From: Alphaproteobacteria bacterium
Lineage (GTDB): Bacteria; Pseudomonadota; Alphaproteobacteria; Rhizobiales; Rhizobiaceae
DNA: 64,000 nucleotides
Reading direction: 5' to 3'
Assembly: GCA_024742485.1 (NCBI GenBank)
Contig: JANSYK010000001.1
Coordinates: 2,046,001 to 2,110,000 of the forward strand
The notes beneath the pieces were generated by a model, which made no database searches, was not told the DNA's origin, and worked only from the letters and a program-made list of their open reading frames with translations. The translations under genes and the position numbers were made by a program. Positions 18,407 through 27,797 of the stretch are shown here, piece by piece. Numbering within the stretch: the stretch's first letter is position 1; every line of letters begins with the position of its first letter.

Positions 18407-19942
18407 TCAACGGTTACTCACCCAGGGTGCGCGCGTGCGGCCAATCCGCATCTGCACGGTTTTCACCTCAAGGTATTCTTCTAGTCCGTAGCGACCGAGC
18501 TCCCGCCCGAGTCCGCTTTCCTTCATGCCGCCAAAGGGCAGCTCGGCAAATCCATCCATCCAGGTGTTGGTCCAGACCGTTCCGGCCCGCACGCGGCGGG
18601 TGAATTCGAGACAGGTGTGGACATTTTCGCTCCACACCCCGGCCGACAATCCGTAGGCAGCGTCGTTGGCAAGAGCAATCGCCTCATCGAATGTGTCGAA
18701 TTGGAGCACCGACAAGACAGGCCCGAATACTTCCTCGCGGGCAATTGCCATGCCGCTTGTCACGCCGGAAATAACGGTCGGCTGATAGAATTGATCCTGC
18801 AACCCGGCCACTGTGAGTGGACCGCCGCCAAGCCGGATGGTTGCACCTTCCGCAACGGCCGTTGTCACATAGGAATCGATCTTGCTTTGATGCTCTGGCG
18901 AAACGATGGCGCCAACCTGTGTATCCGGGTTTAGCGGGTCGCCAAAGGGGACCTTGCGTGACAGCGCAATCACCCGCTCGGTGACTTCCTCCGCCACATC
19001 ACTGTGAACAATGATACGGGAGCCGGAATTACAGCACTCTCCGGCATTGAAATAGATGCCGAAAACGATCGCATCGACGGCGCTGTCGATATCCGCATCC
19101 GCAAAGACGACCTGCGGATTCTTGCCGCCAAGTTCCAGTGAGACCTTTTTCAGCGTGGCAGAGGCAGAAGCGACGATTGACTTTCCAACCGCGGTCGACC
19201 CGGTAAACGACACCATGTCGACATCGGCGTGGGTGGTCATCAGCGCACCGACCGGCTGACCATGGCCCAGGACGATGTTGACAACGCCGGCGGGCAATCC
19301 TGCCTCCAGCAGCAATTCCCCCAGCATCACGGTGGTTGCCGGTGTCAATTCCGATGGCTTGACGATTGCCGTGCAGCCGGCGGCCAATGCAAAGGGCAGC
19401 TTTTGCGAAACGATGAGGAACGGGAAATTCCAGGGCGTGATGATGGAAGCGACCCCGACTGGTTCCTTCAGAACCATGCCGAGCATATCGGATCCAAGGG
19501 CATTGTGACTGTCACCATACAGTGAGCGCGCCAGCGATGCCGCATAGCGCCACAAATCCGCAGCGCCCTCGATTTCCGCCTTGGCCTGGCTGATGGGTTT
19601 GCCGCTCTCAAGGGTTTCCATCAGCGCAATGCGTCCGCGTTCACGATCGATCAGATCAGCCACCCGCAAGAGGAGTGTCGCCCGGTCCTTGCCGCCAAGT
19701 GATGACCACCTTCCATCATCAAAGGCTCGGCGTGCTGCCTTGATGGCGGCCTCCGTCTCGGCGACACCGCCCGATGAAGCCCTTGTTACAAGCACACCAT
19801 GGGCAGGTGAATGACGTTCGAACACACCGCCGTCTGCACTGTCACACCAATTCCCGTCGATCAGGTGTCGCGCGGAAAACGGTTCAGCCGGCAGGGAGGA
19901 CCGGTCAGAAGCCGCAATGAGAGTGAGATCGTGTGTTGTCAT
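18407..19942 (-). CDS. NAD(P)-dependent aldehyde dehydrogenase
   Basis: 511-residue ALDH, betaine-aldehyde/phenylacetaldehyde-like. It has the cofactor segment TPWNFPFLI and the adenosine-ribose lysine in IVKPSELTP, catalytic Glu in LELGGKNPQ, catalytic Cys in [11 protein letters not shown], and [13 protein letters not shown] near the end. It would oxidise the aldehyde made by a GMC enzyme to an acid that the adjacent CoA-transferase could activate. Its start overlaps the enoyl-CoA hydratase stop (ATGA). Confidence 0.9.
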   Translation of the reverse strand: MTTHDLTLIAASDRSSLPAEPFSARHLIDGNWCDSADGGVFERHSPAHGVLVTRASSGGVAETEAAIKAARRAFDDGRWSSLGGKDRATLLLRVADLIDRERGRIALMETLESGKPISQAKAEIEGAADLWRYAASLARSLYGDSHNALGSDMLGMVLKEPVGVASIITPWNFPFLIVSQKLPFALAAGCTAIVKPSELTPATTVMLGELLLEAGLPAGVVNIVLGHGQPVGALMTTHADVDMVSFTGSTAVGKSIVASASATLKKVSLELGGKNPQVVFADADIDSAVDAIVFGIYFNAGECCNSGSRIIVHSDVAEEVTERVIALSRKVPFGDPLNPDTQVGAIVSPEHQSKIDSYVTTAVAEGATIRLGGGPLTVAGLQDQFYQPTVISGVTSGMAIAREEVFGPVLSVLQFDTFDEAIALANDAAYGLSAGVWSENVHTCLEFTRRVRAGTVWTNTWMDGFAELPFGGMKESGLGRELGRYGLEEYLEVKTVQMRIGRTRAPWVSNR

Positions 19943-20712
19943 GATGACCTGCCGGAAAAATTCGGTTGGCGTTTCTCGCGAAAGGCCAGAACACCCTCGG
20001 CCTTGTCATCGCTGGCCGCGATCATTCCGCCGGCCAGCGCCTCGATCACGGCGGCCCGGTCTTCTCCGACAGCCCCGTGGATCATGTATTTTGCAACTTC
20101 GGTGGCGCGCGGTGACGTTGACAGAACGTTTTGGGCAATGTCGCGGGCAGCCATACGCACATCTTCGGCCGTCTGCGCTGAAAAGCCGAGAGCCAATGCC
20201 CGCTCGGCATTCAGCCGACGCCCGAACACGGCCAGTTCCTTCAACACAGCTTCGGGCAGCAATCGCGCCAGGCGCTGCGTTCCAGACCAGCCCGGCACGA
20301 TCCCGACACCAGCCTCCGGCAACGCCAGGGTGGCATTCGGCGTCATCACTCGAATGTCGCAGGCCGCAGCCAATTCCAACCCACCACCGAAAGCGTGTCC
20401 ACTGATAGCGGCGATCGTTGGCTTTGACAGGCGCGCCAGGCGATCGAATATCCGATGCCCGTTCCGAATCCAGTGACGGGCAAACTCCGTCGGCGACAAT
20501 TCGGACCAGGCATTGATGTCGGCGCCGGCGCAAAATGCCCGATCCCCTTCGGCAGTGACCATCACGACACGGATCGATGCATCGCGCTCCAGCTCGCCGC
20601 AATGGGCGTCAAGTGCGTCAAGCATGGGCAGCGTCAGCGCATTCAGCTTGGCCGGGTTATCGAGGCGGAGCTCGGCCACCGCACCGTCGATGATGAGATG
20701 CAGCCGGCTCAT
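19939..20712 (-). CDS. Enoyl-CoA hydratase/isomerase family protein
   Basis: 257-residue crotonase-fold enzyme. The oxyanion-hole segments are FCAGADINAW and GHAFGGGLELAAACD. Both usual catalytic acids are visible, Glu in GGGLELA and Glu in LPEAGVGIVPG, so hydratase chemistry is possible. It overlaps its neighbours on both sides by 4 nt. With the CoA-transferase it suggests that part of the substrate is degraded as a CoA thioester, which is unusual beside a sugar-type importer. Confidence 0.86.
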   Translation of the reverse strand: MSRLHLIIDGAVAELRLDNPAKLNALTLPMLDALDAHCGELERDASIRVVMVTAEGDRAFCAGADINAWSELSPTEFARHWIRNGHRIFDRLARLSKPTIAAISGHAFGGGLELAAACDIRVMTPNATLALPEAGVGIVPGWSGTQRLARLLPEAVLKELAVFGRRLNAERALALGFSAQTAEDVRMAARDIAQNVLSTSPRATEVAKYMIHGAVGEDRAAVIEALAGGMIAASDDKAEGVLAFREKRQPNFSGRSS

Positions 20713-22283
20713 AAGGTCAGTCCCATCGGTTGTTCATGCAGCAATGGTGTTGGCATCACGGTCGCATTTTCGGCAATTCGCACGCGGCCCTGCGATGCAT
20801 CGGCGATATCGCGTCTGGGGTCGATGCCGGGCATGATCTCGGTGGCAACGAGACCATTGTCTTCCAGACGTATGACGCAGCGTTCCGTGACGTAGAGAAT
20901 ATCCTGCCCGGTTTCGCGCGCACGCCGCCCGGAAAATGTCACATGTTCGACGGCTTCAACCATCTTGGAGAATTTGCCAGGGCTCACGACCCTCAGGCTG
21001 TCTTCCGTCAACTCCATTTGCGCGCCGGCCTCAAACAGGCCGGCGAATACGATTTTTCTGGCGTGGGCCGTGATGTCGACAAAACCACCACAGCCGGCCG
21101 TCAGATAGGGCTTCTTGGCGAGCTTGGAGACATTGACATTGCCGTCGATATCGACTTCCAGAAACGACAGGAAAGACACATCGAAACCGCCGCCTTGAAA
21201 ATAGGTGAACTGGTTGGGTGAAGGCATGAAAGCGTCTGCATTGGACGCGCAGCCGAAGGCAAAGCCTGTCAGCGGTACGCCGCCGACTGCCCCCTGTTCG
21301 ATGGCCCAGGTGACGGCACCGGCATGCCCTTCCTCCAGAAGGATACGCGGCACCATGGCGCAGATCCCGAAACCGAGATTGGCTGTCTGGCCGGATTCGA
21401 GCTCCATTGCAGCCCGACGGGCAATGATCTTCTCGATGCCGTGTTCAGCAAGGGAGAAGCTCGAAAGCGGCCGGATGATCTCACCGGATATTGCCGGATC
21501 ATAGTGGGTCTCGGTGGTCTGCTGCTGGTTCGGGTCAACAACGATCAGATCCACCAGATGTCCGGGCACGCGCACATCATGAGGACGCAGGGATCCGGCC
21601 GCCGTGACCCGCTTGACCTGTGCGATGACCAGCCCACCATGATTGCGCACGGCAATGGCCTGATCGAGACCGCCAAGATAGGCGCCTTCGTGCTCATACG
21701 TCAGGTTGCCATGCTCATCGGCGGTGGTGGCGCGCAGGATGGCCACGTCCGGTTTGAAATTGTCAAAATGCAGCCAGGCTTCCCCGCCGAGTTCGATCCG
21801 CTTGACGATCGGTCTGGCGGCAGCGGCGGCATTCATTGCGCAGCCTTCGCGGACCGGATCGACAAAGGTGTCAAGCCCGACCTTGGTCATTACACCCGGC
21901 CTGCGGGCAGCCACATCGCGGTGCATGTCGAACATGATGCCCGAAGGCACGTTGTAGGCGGCAACCCGGTCTTCGACGATCATGCGCCAGATTTCCGGCA
22001 TCGGCATCGACGATGGACCACTTGGGTAGGAGCCGCCGACAATGGTTTTCAGAAGGCCATCCCTGGCAATGTGATCGACCCCTTTGATGCCGTACATGTC
22101 ACCGGCGGCAATTGGGTGAAGTGTCGTCAGGTTACGCGGATGTCCATCGCGGTCGAACCGCGCACCGATCGCGGCAAGAACCGCATCCGGACAGCCAAGC
22201 CCTGATGAAGAGGAAACCGAAACGACGGCTCCGTCGGCAATGCGGTCGGCGGCCACCTCAGCGCTGACAGTCTTCATGCCCAT
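20709..22283 (-). CDS. Family I CoA-transferase, fused alpha-beta (Pct/YdiF type)
   Basis: 524-residue acyl-CoA:carboxylate CoA-transferase with both half-domains in one chain. The N-terminal half contains the GGSYPSGPSSMP glycine-rich region. The C-terminal half has the catalytic Glu in the expected setting WAIEQGAVGGVPLTG, followed by FAFGCASNADAF. It resembles propionate/acetate CoA-transferases. It probably activates an organic acid formed by the aldehyde dehydrogenase for the crotonase-type enzyme. It begins 3 nt after the Gfo/Idh stop. Confidence 0.87.
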   Translation of the reverse strand: MGMKTVSAEVAADRIADGAVVSVSSSSGLGCPDAVLAAIGARFDRDGHPRNLTTLHPIAAGDMYGIKGVDHIARDGLLKTIVGGSYPSGPSSMPMPEIWRMIVEDRVAAYNVPSGIMFDMHRDVAARRPGVMTKVGLDTFVDPVREGCAMNAAAAARPIVKRIELGGEAWLHFDNFKPDVAILRATTADEHGNLTYEHEGAYLGGLDQAIAVRNHGGLVIAQVKRVTAAGSLRPHDVRVPGHLVDLIVVDPNQQQTTETHYDPAISGEIIRPLSSFSLAEHGIEKIIARRAAMELESGQTANLGFGICAMVPRILLEEGHAGAVTWAIEQGAVGGVPLTGFAFGCASNADAFMPSPNQFTYFQGGGFDVSFLSFLEVDIDGNVNVSKLAKKPYLTAGCGGFVDITAHARKIVFAGLFEAGAQMELTEDSLRVVSPGKFSKMVEAVEHVTFSGRRARETGQDILYVTERCVIRLEDNGLVATEIMPGIDPRRDIADASQGRVRIAENATVMPTPLLHEQPMGLTL

Positions 22284-22286
22284 CGC

Positions 22287-23288
22287 CTAGAGGCCTCCAT
22301 AATCGACGCCGACGGCCTGACCGCTCGTCGCCGCCTCCCGAACCGCAAGAGCCACGGCCAGTGATTTGACACCGTCGACCCCATCAGCCGATGGCTGCCC
22401 CGCACCGGTAACCGCTTGCGTAAAAAGCGAAAGCGACCGGACATAAAGCCCATGATCGGAAAAGGGAACGGTCTGGCGGCCATCCTTGTCATTGAGAAAA
22501 ATCTCGCCAACCGGTCGCTGGGTCATCACATCTCGCGCCATGATCGAAGCCTCGGTTCCGTGCACCTCTATGCCGGAACCGGCGAATGGATGGGTAAAGC
22601 TCTCATGGGTTTGCACCATCGTGCCCGAGGGCATCGTCCAGACCGACATGACGCTGTCTTCGACGCCCTGCCCCATTCCGGATGTGTCTGCCATGGCGAC
22701 CACCTCGAGAGGATCTTCGCCGAGATAGAACCGAACCGTGTCGGCATCATGGACGACGATGTCAGGGATGACACCGCCACCTGCCGCGGCATTGTTGATA
22801 CGCCAGCCCTGAAGATGCTCCGGAAGGTGCACGGCGTGAAAGATACGAACACTGAGCACTTTGCCGAGACGCCCGGATTGAATCAGATCGCGGATCGCCA
22901 AGTGGGACCCGGCATTGCGCAAATGGTGGTTGGTTGCAAACACCAGCCCGGCCTCATTGGCGGCGCTCACCATCTCCGCAGCCTCTGCAAGGCTCATGGC
23001 CAGCGGTTTTTCGCAAAGCACATGTTTGCCCTTGGCAATCGCCGCCATGGCCTGCGGATAGTGCTTTTCATTGGTGGTGGAAATATAGACAGCGTCGATT
23101 TCGGGATCGTTCAAAATGGTGTCGAGGTCACTGGTGCTTTGTGCAATCCCATGCTGTTGCGCATAGGCCGCTCCACGCTGTGGATCGGAACTCATGACCC
23201 ATTTGATATCATTCGCTTCCTGCGAGCGGATCGCGTCAATCACATGTTCTGATGCGATGGTGCTGGCACCGATAAGACCCCATTGCAT
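22287..23288 (-). CDS. Gfo/Idh/MocA-family oxidoreductase
   Basis: First gene of the 14-gene operon, 333 residues. The N-terminal Rossmann motif is MQWGLIGASTIASEHV, and the family signature CEKPLAMSLAEAAEMV appears near residue 90. A C-terminal alpha/beta substrate domain follows (FHAVHLPEHLQGW, GGGVIPDIVVHDADTVRFYLG). Members oxidise a hydroxyl of a sugar, inositol or their acids with NAD(P). The ATG at 23288 fits the family start; an in-frame ATG at 23321 lies inside the proposed operator and is unlikely. Confidence 0.87.
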   Translation of the reverse strand: MQWGLIGASTIASEHVIDAIRSQEANDIKWVMSSDPQRGAAYAQQHGIAQSTSDLDTILNDPEIDAVYISTTNEKHYPQAMAAIAKGKHVLCEKPLAMSLAEAAEMVSAANEAGLVFATNHHLRNAGSHLAIRDLIQSGRLGKVLSVRIFHAVHLPEHLQGWRINNAAAGGGVIPDIVVHDADTVRFYLGEDPLEVVAMADTSGMGQGVEDSVMSVWTMPSGTMVQTHESFTHPFAGSGIEVHGTEASIMARDVMTQRPVGEIFLNDKDGRQTVPFSDHGLYVRSLSLFTQAVTGAGQPSADGVDGVKSLAVALAVREAATSGQAVGVDYGGL

Positions 23289-23307
23289 TCGCGGATCATT
23301 CCTCTTT

Positions 23308-23321
23308 TTGGTACGTTCCAA
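23308..23321. promoter_or_regulatory. LacI-type operator O1
   Basis: TTGGTACGTTCCAA is a 14-bp imperfect palindrome with a central CG, the usual form of LacI/GalR-family sites. It lies downstream of the -10 element of the promoter at 23335-23363 and its centre is 33 bp (about three helical turns) from the second site. Confidence 0.6.
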
Positions 23322-23334
23322 AATTCACTGGCCA

Positions 23335-23363
23335 AAAATATTGGATCGTTCCAAATAAGTCAA
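23335..23363 (-). promoter_or_regulatory. Promoter of the 14-gene catabolic operon
   Basis: Reading the minus strand, TTGACT (23363-23358) is followed by exactly 17 nt and TATTTT (23340-23335). This is a good sigma-70 type promoter about 45 nt before the Gfo/Idh start. The spacer is almost entirely occupied by operator O2. Confidence 0.65.
23341..23354. promoter_or_regulatory. LacI-type operator O2 inside the promoter spacer
   Basis: TTGGATCGTTCCAA is a palindrome of form TTGGAnCGnTCCAA that matches O1 at 12 of 14 positions. It lies between -35 and -10, so a bound repressor would exclude RNA polymerase. The LacI protein encoded at 8037-9044 in the same operon is the obvious candidate. Confidence 0.65.
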
Positions 23364-23454
23364 GTCGCCAACCCGCCGATATACGAGAACGATCCACAGC
23401 CGCGCCATCGAAGCCGGCAGCAGTCCCCACGTCCCGAGATCTGCTATGGCCCGG

Positions 23455-24288
23455 TCAATTGGACCGCGACAGTGTCCGCTTCGTACTTTCCGTGGCTATT
23501 TCCGTGGCTTCGAACACGCGCCTTGCCAGGTCGAGACGTTGAAAGATCTCGTCGTCGGACCGCTCATGATCGTGATGACTCAAATAGAGTGTGCCGACCT
23601 CGGCAGCCTTTGCCGTCAGCGCGGCGTCCTCCCAGGAGGAGTGACCCCAGCCCTTGCGTGGCCCGCGCCTCTCTTCAGGACTATAGGGCGCTTCATGGAT
23701 CAATATATCGGCGCCCTTCGCAAATTCGACAATCGGCGCATCGACACCCCCGTCGGAATGCTCGTGATCGGTGACGATACACACTGATCCGTCAGCGCAC
23801 TCGATCCGGAATCCCACCGCACCGCTCGGGTGGTTCAGCCTGATCGACTGAACACTCAACCCGGCAGACAGGTCCAGCGTCTGACCTGCCGTGATTTCGT
23901 TGAACGTGACCAGACCGGCCTGGGCATCCATGCTGACCGGAAAGTAGGGTGTCTGCATTTGTTCGGCCAGAATGTGCTGCAGGTCCACGCCTTTTTTCCG
24001 TTCGCCGAACAGATGAAACCGGTTTTCCGCGCGAAAGGCCGGGGCAAAGAACGGCAAACCCTGAATGTGATCCCAATGATAATGCGACAGGAAGATACAG
24101 CCACCTGAAGTCGAAGCAGCGCCCCCGTCCAGATGTTGTCCCAAACCGCGGATGCCGGTTCCCGCATCAAAAACGAGAGTGTAGCCCTGGTGCTCTATAC
24201 TGACGCACGTCGTGTTGCCGCCAATTTTCAATGTATCTGTCCCCGGAACGGGTATTGATCCACGCACTCCCCAAAACTGCAATTCCAT
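23455..24288 (-). CDS. Metallo-beta-lactamase-fold hydrolase
   Basis: 277-residue MBL-fold protein. It opens MELQFWGVRGSIPVPG and carries the zinc motif LSHYHWDHIQG (H-x-H-x-D-H), then VTDHEHSD, ADILIHEAPYS and YLSHHDHER as later ligands. It resembles RNase Z/PhnP-like phosphodiesterase relatives rather than antibiotic-hydrolysing enzymes. GGAG lies 10 nt before the ATG at 24288. It is a single gene reading away from MscS. The substrate is unknown. Confidence 0.82.
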   Translation of the reverse strand: MELQFWGVRGSIPVPGTDTLKIGGNTTCVSIEHQGYTLVFDAGTGIRGLGQHLDGGAASTSGGCIFLSHYHWDHIQGLPFFAPAFRAENRFHLFGERKKGVDLQHILAEQMQTPYFPVSMDAQAGLVTFNEITAGQTLDLSAGLSVQSIRLNHPSGAVGFRIECADGSVCIVTDHEHSDGGVDAPIVEFAKGADILIHEAPYSPEERRGPRKGWGHSSWEDAALTAKAAEVGTLYLSHHDHERSDDEIFQRLDLARRVFEATEIATESTKRTLSRSN

Positions 24289-24681
24289 GGATAACACTCT
24301 CCAATTCACCTGACCTCACCGGACACCGAATGAAACGCCGCAAACCCATGCGCTGCATCAAAGCACTGCCTTAACTTCGCCATCGCCATTGCCGCCCCGT
24401 GAGAAGAACATTGCGCCCGGCGTCACGACGTCAAGCCATACGACCATTCTCGACCGTAATCACCGGAGATCGACAGCTCGCTCTTTGATGTAACGACAAT
24501 GCGCCCGGCATGAATTGTTGGACGTCAAAAACGCGGAAATGGAGTGCTCTATCCACAGAAGAAGCGATTTTTCAATGCGCAGCCGAGTCGGATCGTTCTG
24601 ATCCAGCCGATGATTGGGCGGCGGCGTTGATGCCAACTGGGCGCGACCTGGACGCAACCGATGCTTTCGGATCGGGAGGCT
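24289..24681. other. Intergenic stretch, no gene seen
   Basis: About 390 nt between the MBL-fold gene and the mechanosensitive channel gene. Open frames here on either strand lack family-like sequence and ribosome sites. I see no convincing tRNA, terminator or promoter. Confidence 0.5.
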
Positions 24682-26052
24682 TCACGTTCCGCCAAATTCA
24701 TTGGGCGCTCTTTCGTCAAGCAGATCGCCCGCCCCTGTTGCGTCACGTTCCTCTTCGACCCGCTTTTCCAGTTCACGATCTGCTGCCGTGTCCTTGGCCT
24801 CGGCCGATTCAGCCCTGGCGCGGGCTTCAGGATCAACGCCGGAGGGCTCCTGTCGCACAGCATCCTGTGTCACGGGCATGCCAGGCAGGCCATGGGCATC
24901 AAACCGCAGGCGATAGATGGGCTCCGGAAGCGTGAATCCGCTGGCCTCAAGCGACCGTTTCACCAGCCGCATCGCTTCCGAGCGAGCCTTCAGATAGCTG
25001 GTCTCGGTCTGGTCGATCCATCCGGCAAACACCAGCACCACGTTGGAATCGCCGAGATCATCGATCCAGGCATCAGCCGCCGGGTCATCCAGCACGAATG
25101 TCTGGCTTGAGACGGTCTGAAGACCGATCTCCAGCGCGGTGTTCAGATCACTGTCCGCATCGACGCCAACCTTGAAAAGAAAGCGTCGCTGGGGATTGGT
25201 CGAGTAATTGATGATGTTGCTTTTGAATACCGTGGCATTGGGAATCCGGATATGATTGCCAGCCGGTTCCATCAAAATCGTGGCCCTCGATGTCAGGCTG
25301 ATCACGAAGCCCTCATAGCCCTCTATCGCAACATAGTCCTTCGGCCGGAACGGCTGCCGGATGCTCAGCAATATGCTGGCAATGTAATTCTCAACCGTAT
25401 CGCGAACGGCAAATCCGACCGCGAGGCCGACAATACCGGCGGCCCCGAGCAAGGTCCCCAGCAAGGCCGTCGCGCCAAGAATGTCGAGAGCAAGTACACC
25501 ACCGACTACCACAAAGAGAATCCGCACCAATTGCCGGATCAAATCAGCGATGAAGGCGTTCGGAGCGATGCGGTTCCAGGGCCACTCAAGGGCAGCGGTC
25601 AGGAAGCCGGCGGTTCCGACCACAAGCCAGAACAGCAATGCGACCAGCACCAGCGGGATATAGTTGAAGGCCTGGACTGTTCGGTTCTCCAGACGTTCAT
25701 AGACCGGAACCAGACGCTCGGTAACCGAGGTCTCCTCCTCGATCTCATTGGTGACCGCCACGACGCCGTCCACCCGGCTCGCCAGCGCCTGCGCACGATC
25801 GGACAGCTGCACTTCGGCAACGATCCCGCCCAATGTGACAACACCCGATCGCACAACGACCGAAACAGACTGGAGCCCATCGAGTTCGCCGAAAATTTCT
25901 TCGATGCGGGTCTCGATCGCCCGATCGTCAATCGCCGCATCACCGGCGGCAATTGCACTGCCGTTCTGCGCTGTCTGCGCTGTGGCCTGAAACGGCAGCA
26001 CGCTGATGCACAGAGCCACGCAGATCATCAACACATGAGCCAGTCGGATCAC
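24682..26052 (-). CDS. BON-domain mechanosensitive channel (MscS family)
   Basis: 456-residue inner-membrane channel. A signal-like N-terminus (to about residue 25) is followed by a periplasmic BON domain (about 45-112, SVSVVVRSGVVTLGGIV), three membrane segments (about 130-150, 175-200, 203-225), and the MscS pore/beta-domain segment GAAGIVGLAVGFAVRDTVENYIASI. The tail from about residue 405 is charged and probably coiled (repeated EARARAESAEAKD-type sequence). It should release solutes on hypo-osmotic shock. The BON-MscS combination occurs in proteobacteria but is less common than plain MscS. Confidence 0.87.
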   Translation of the reverse strand: MIRLAHVLMICVALCISVLPFQATAQTAQNGSAIAAGDAAIDDRAIETRIEEIFGELDGLQSVSVVVRSGVVTLGGIVAEVQLSDRAQALASRVDGVVAVTNEIEEETSVTERLVPVYERLENRTVQAFNYIPLVLVALLFWLVVGTAGFLTAALEWPWNRIAPNAFIADLIRQLVRILFVVVGGVLALDILGATALLGTLLGAAGIVGLAVGFAVRDTVENYIASILLSIRQPFRPKDYVAIEGYEGFVISLTSRATILMEPAGNHIRIPNATVFKSNIINYSTNPQRRFLFKVGVDADSDLNTALEIGLQTVSSQTFVLDDPAADAWIDDLGDSNVVLVFAGWIDQTETSYLKARSEAMRLVKRSLEASGFTLPEPIYRLRFDAHGLPGMPVTQDAVRQEPSGVDPEARARAESAEAKDTAADRELEKRVEEERDATGAGDLLDERAPNEFGGT

Positions 26053-26177
26053 TCTTGAACCACCCCCTAAAAGGCCCGACCCTAATGGCTTTCACAAGCC
26101 AAGCCAAGCGGCGCATCAGATGATCACAGGCAGTGTTTGACAGAGCGACGTCGGCGTTGAGGACCGGTGTCGGTCGC

Positions 26178-27797
26178 TCAAAGCCCCATGACGAGATCCG
26201 CGCAGCGGTCTCCGAGCATCATGGCGGGCGCGTTGGTATTGCCCGCATTGATGTTCGGGACGGCCGACATGTCGCAAACCCGCAGCTTCTCGACGCCGCG
26301 CACCCGCATTCTCGCATCGAGAACAGCCATCGGATCGCCATCGGCACCCATGCGCGCCGAGCTTGCTGGATGGTAATTGGTCTTCACAAATCGCTTGCAA
26401 TGGGCGCACAATGCCTCATCCGAAAGGTCGCCCGGTGCGGGGATGACCACCTGTTCGATGCGTTGCGCCAATGGATTTTGCGAAAATGCGCGCAGAAAAA
26501 ACCGCTGCCCCTCGATCATGTCCTGCATGTCCGCCGGGTCCTTCAGGAGATTTGGCGAAACGGCCGGCCGTGCCTTCGGATCGGCAGAAGTCAAGCGCAC
26601 CTCGCCGCGAGAGCGCGGCTTGACCACAACCGTGGTGATGGTGAGACCATAATCATCCTCGACAAGGCCCTGACTGTCACGGTCCAGATAGATGATGGGA
26701 ACGCAGAATGCCTGGATGGTCGGATCTGCTTCCGGCTCCACCGGATTGACGAACGCGCCCGCTTCCACACCGGCTGAAGTGACCGGGCCGCTGCCGAACA
26801 GCTTGAACTGCAATCCGTTCTTCAGCATCCTCAGGCCATCGCCCTGTTTGTAATATCCGTATGGGCCATTGGCCTTGGCAGTGATGGGCACTTCGGGATG
26901 ATCGATAAGGTTTTGACCCACGCCCGGCAGGTCCGATTTGCACGCAATGCCATGCTCGGCCAGATGATCGGCTGGACCGATTCCCGATAGCATCAGGATC
27001 TTGGGCGTCACAAGTGCGCCGCTGGAGACAATGATGTCTCCATCGGCGTGGACGGTGTGCACGGCGCCGCTCTTGTCTTCATAGACAACGCCAACGGCTC
27101 TGCCCTGTTCAATGGTGATGGATTGCACTTCGCAGCGCAAACGAACGGTCAGATTGGGATTTTTTTCCTGCGGCGCAACATAGGCATAGGCCGCCGAACT
27201 TCGTTTACCGTTCCGGTTCATGAACTGATAGAAGCCGACCCCGCGCTGCCGGGATCCGTTGAAATCGGTGTTGTACGGTTCGCCGAGTGCCTGAACGGCC
27301 TGAACGAACCAGCGGGAAAACTGGTCGACATAGCCCGGATCGGAGACCATCATCGGCCCATCTGTTCCGTGCAGGCTATTGCACAGCCGGTTGTTGTTCT
27401 CCATGCGAACAAAATGCGGCAGTACGTCATTCCAGCTCCAACCGACCCGATCATTGTTACCGCGAAGGATCTGATCCCATTCATCATAGTCGGCAGGGCG
27501 CCCGCGCATATAGACCTGAGCGTTGACGGATGATCCTCCGCCCAGCACATTGCCTTGGGGAATATCGTGGACGCGGCCGTCAAGATGAGCCTGTGGCGTG
27601 GTCTGGTGGTACCGCATGTATTTCGAACCGTTGATCATCTTGAAGACGCCGGGTGGCATATCGAGGAGCGGATGCCGGTGCGAATACCCGGCTTCCAGAA
27701 GCAGAACCCGGGCGCCGCCTTCGCTGGCCAGTCGCGCAGCGGCAACACATCCAGCCGAGCCGCCACCGATGACAATATGATCAAACGTTTCAGTCAT
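26178..27797 (-). CDS. GMC-family FAD oxidoreductase 3 (choline dehydrogenase-like)
   Basis: 539-residue flavoenzyme. FAD motif IGGGSAGCVAAARLA is at the N-terminus, GMC signature NVLGGGSSVNAQVYMRG near residue 80, and active-site His/Asn in YHPASSARMG and NINAGNTNAPAMML near the C-terminus. The start at 27797 overlaps the stop of the GntR gene (ATGA), so regulator and enzyme are one transcript. It is likely the first oxidation of the pathway whose other genes are transcribed divergently from 28762. Confidence 0.87.
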   Translation of the reverse strand: MTETFDHIVIGGGSAGCVAAARLASEGGARVLLLEAGYSHRHPLLDMPPGVFKMINGSKYMRYHQTTPQAHLDGRVHDIPQGNVLGGGSSVNAQVYMRGRPADYDEWDQILRGNNDRVGWSWNDVLPHFVRMENNNRLCNSLHGTDGPMMVSDPGYVDQFSRWFVQAVQALGEPYNTDFNGSRQRGVGFYQFMNRNGKRSSAAYAYVAPQEKNPNLTVRLRCEVQSITIEQGRAVGVVYEDKSGAVHTVHADGDIIVSSGALVTPKILMLSGIGPADHLAEHGIACKSDLPGVGQNLIDHPEVPITAKANGPYGYYKQGDGLRMLKNGLQFKLFGSGPVTSAGVEAGAFVNPVEPEADPTIQAFCVPIIYLDRDSQGLVEDDYGLTITTVVVKPRSRGEVRLTSADPKARPAVSPNLLKDPADMQDMIEGQRFFLRAFSQNPLAQRIEQVVIPAPGDLSDEALCAHCKRFVKTNYHPASSARMGADGDPMAVLDARMRVRGVEKLRVCDMSAVPNINAGNTNAPAMMLGDRCADLVMGL

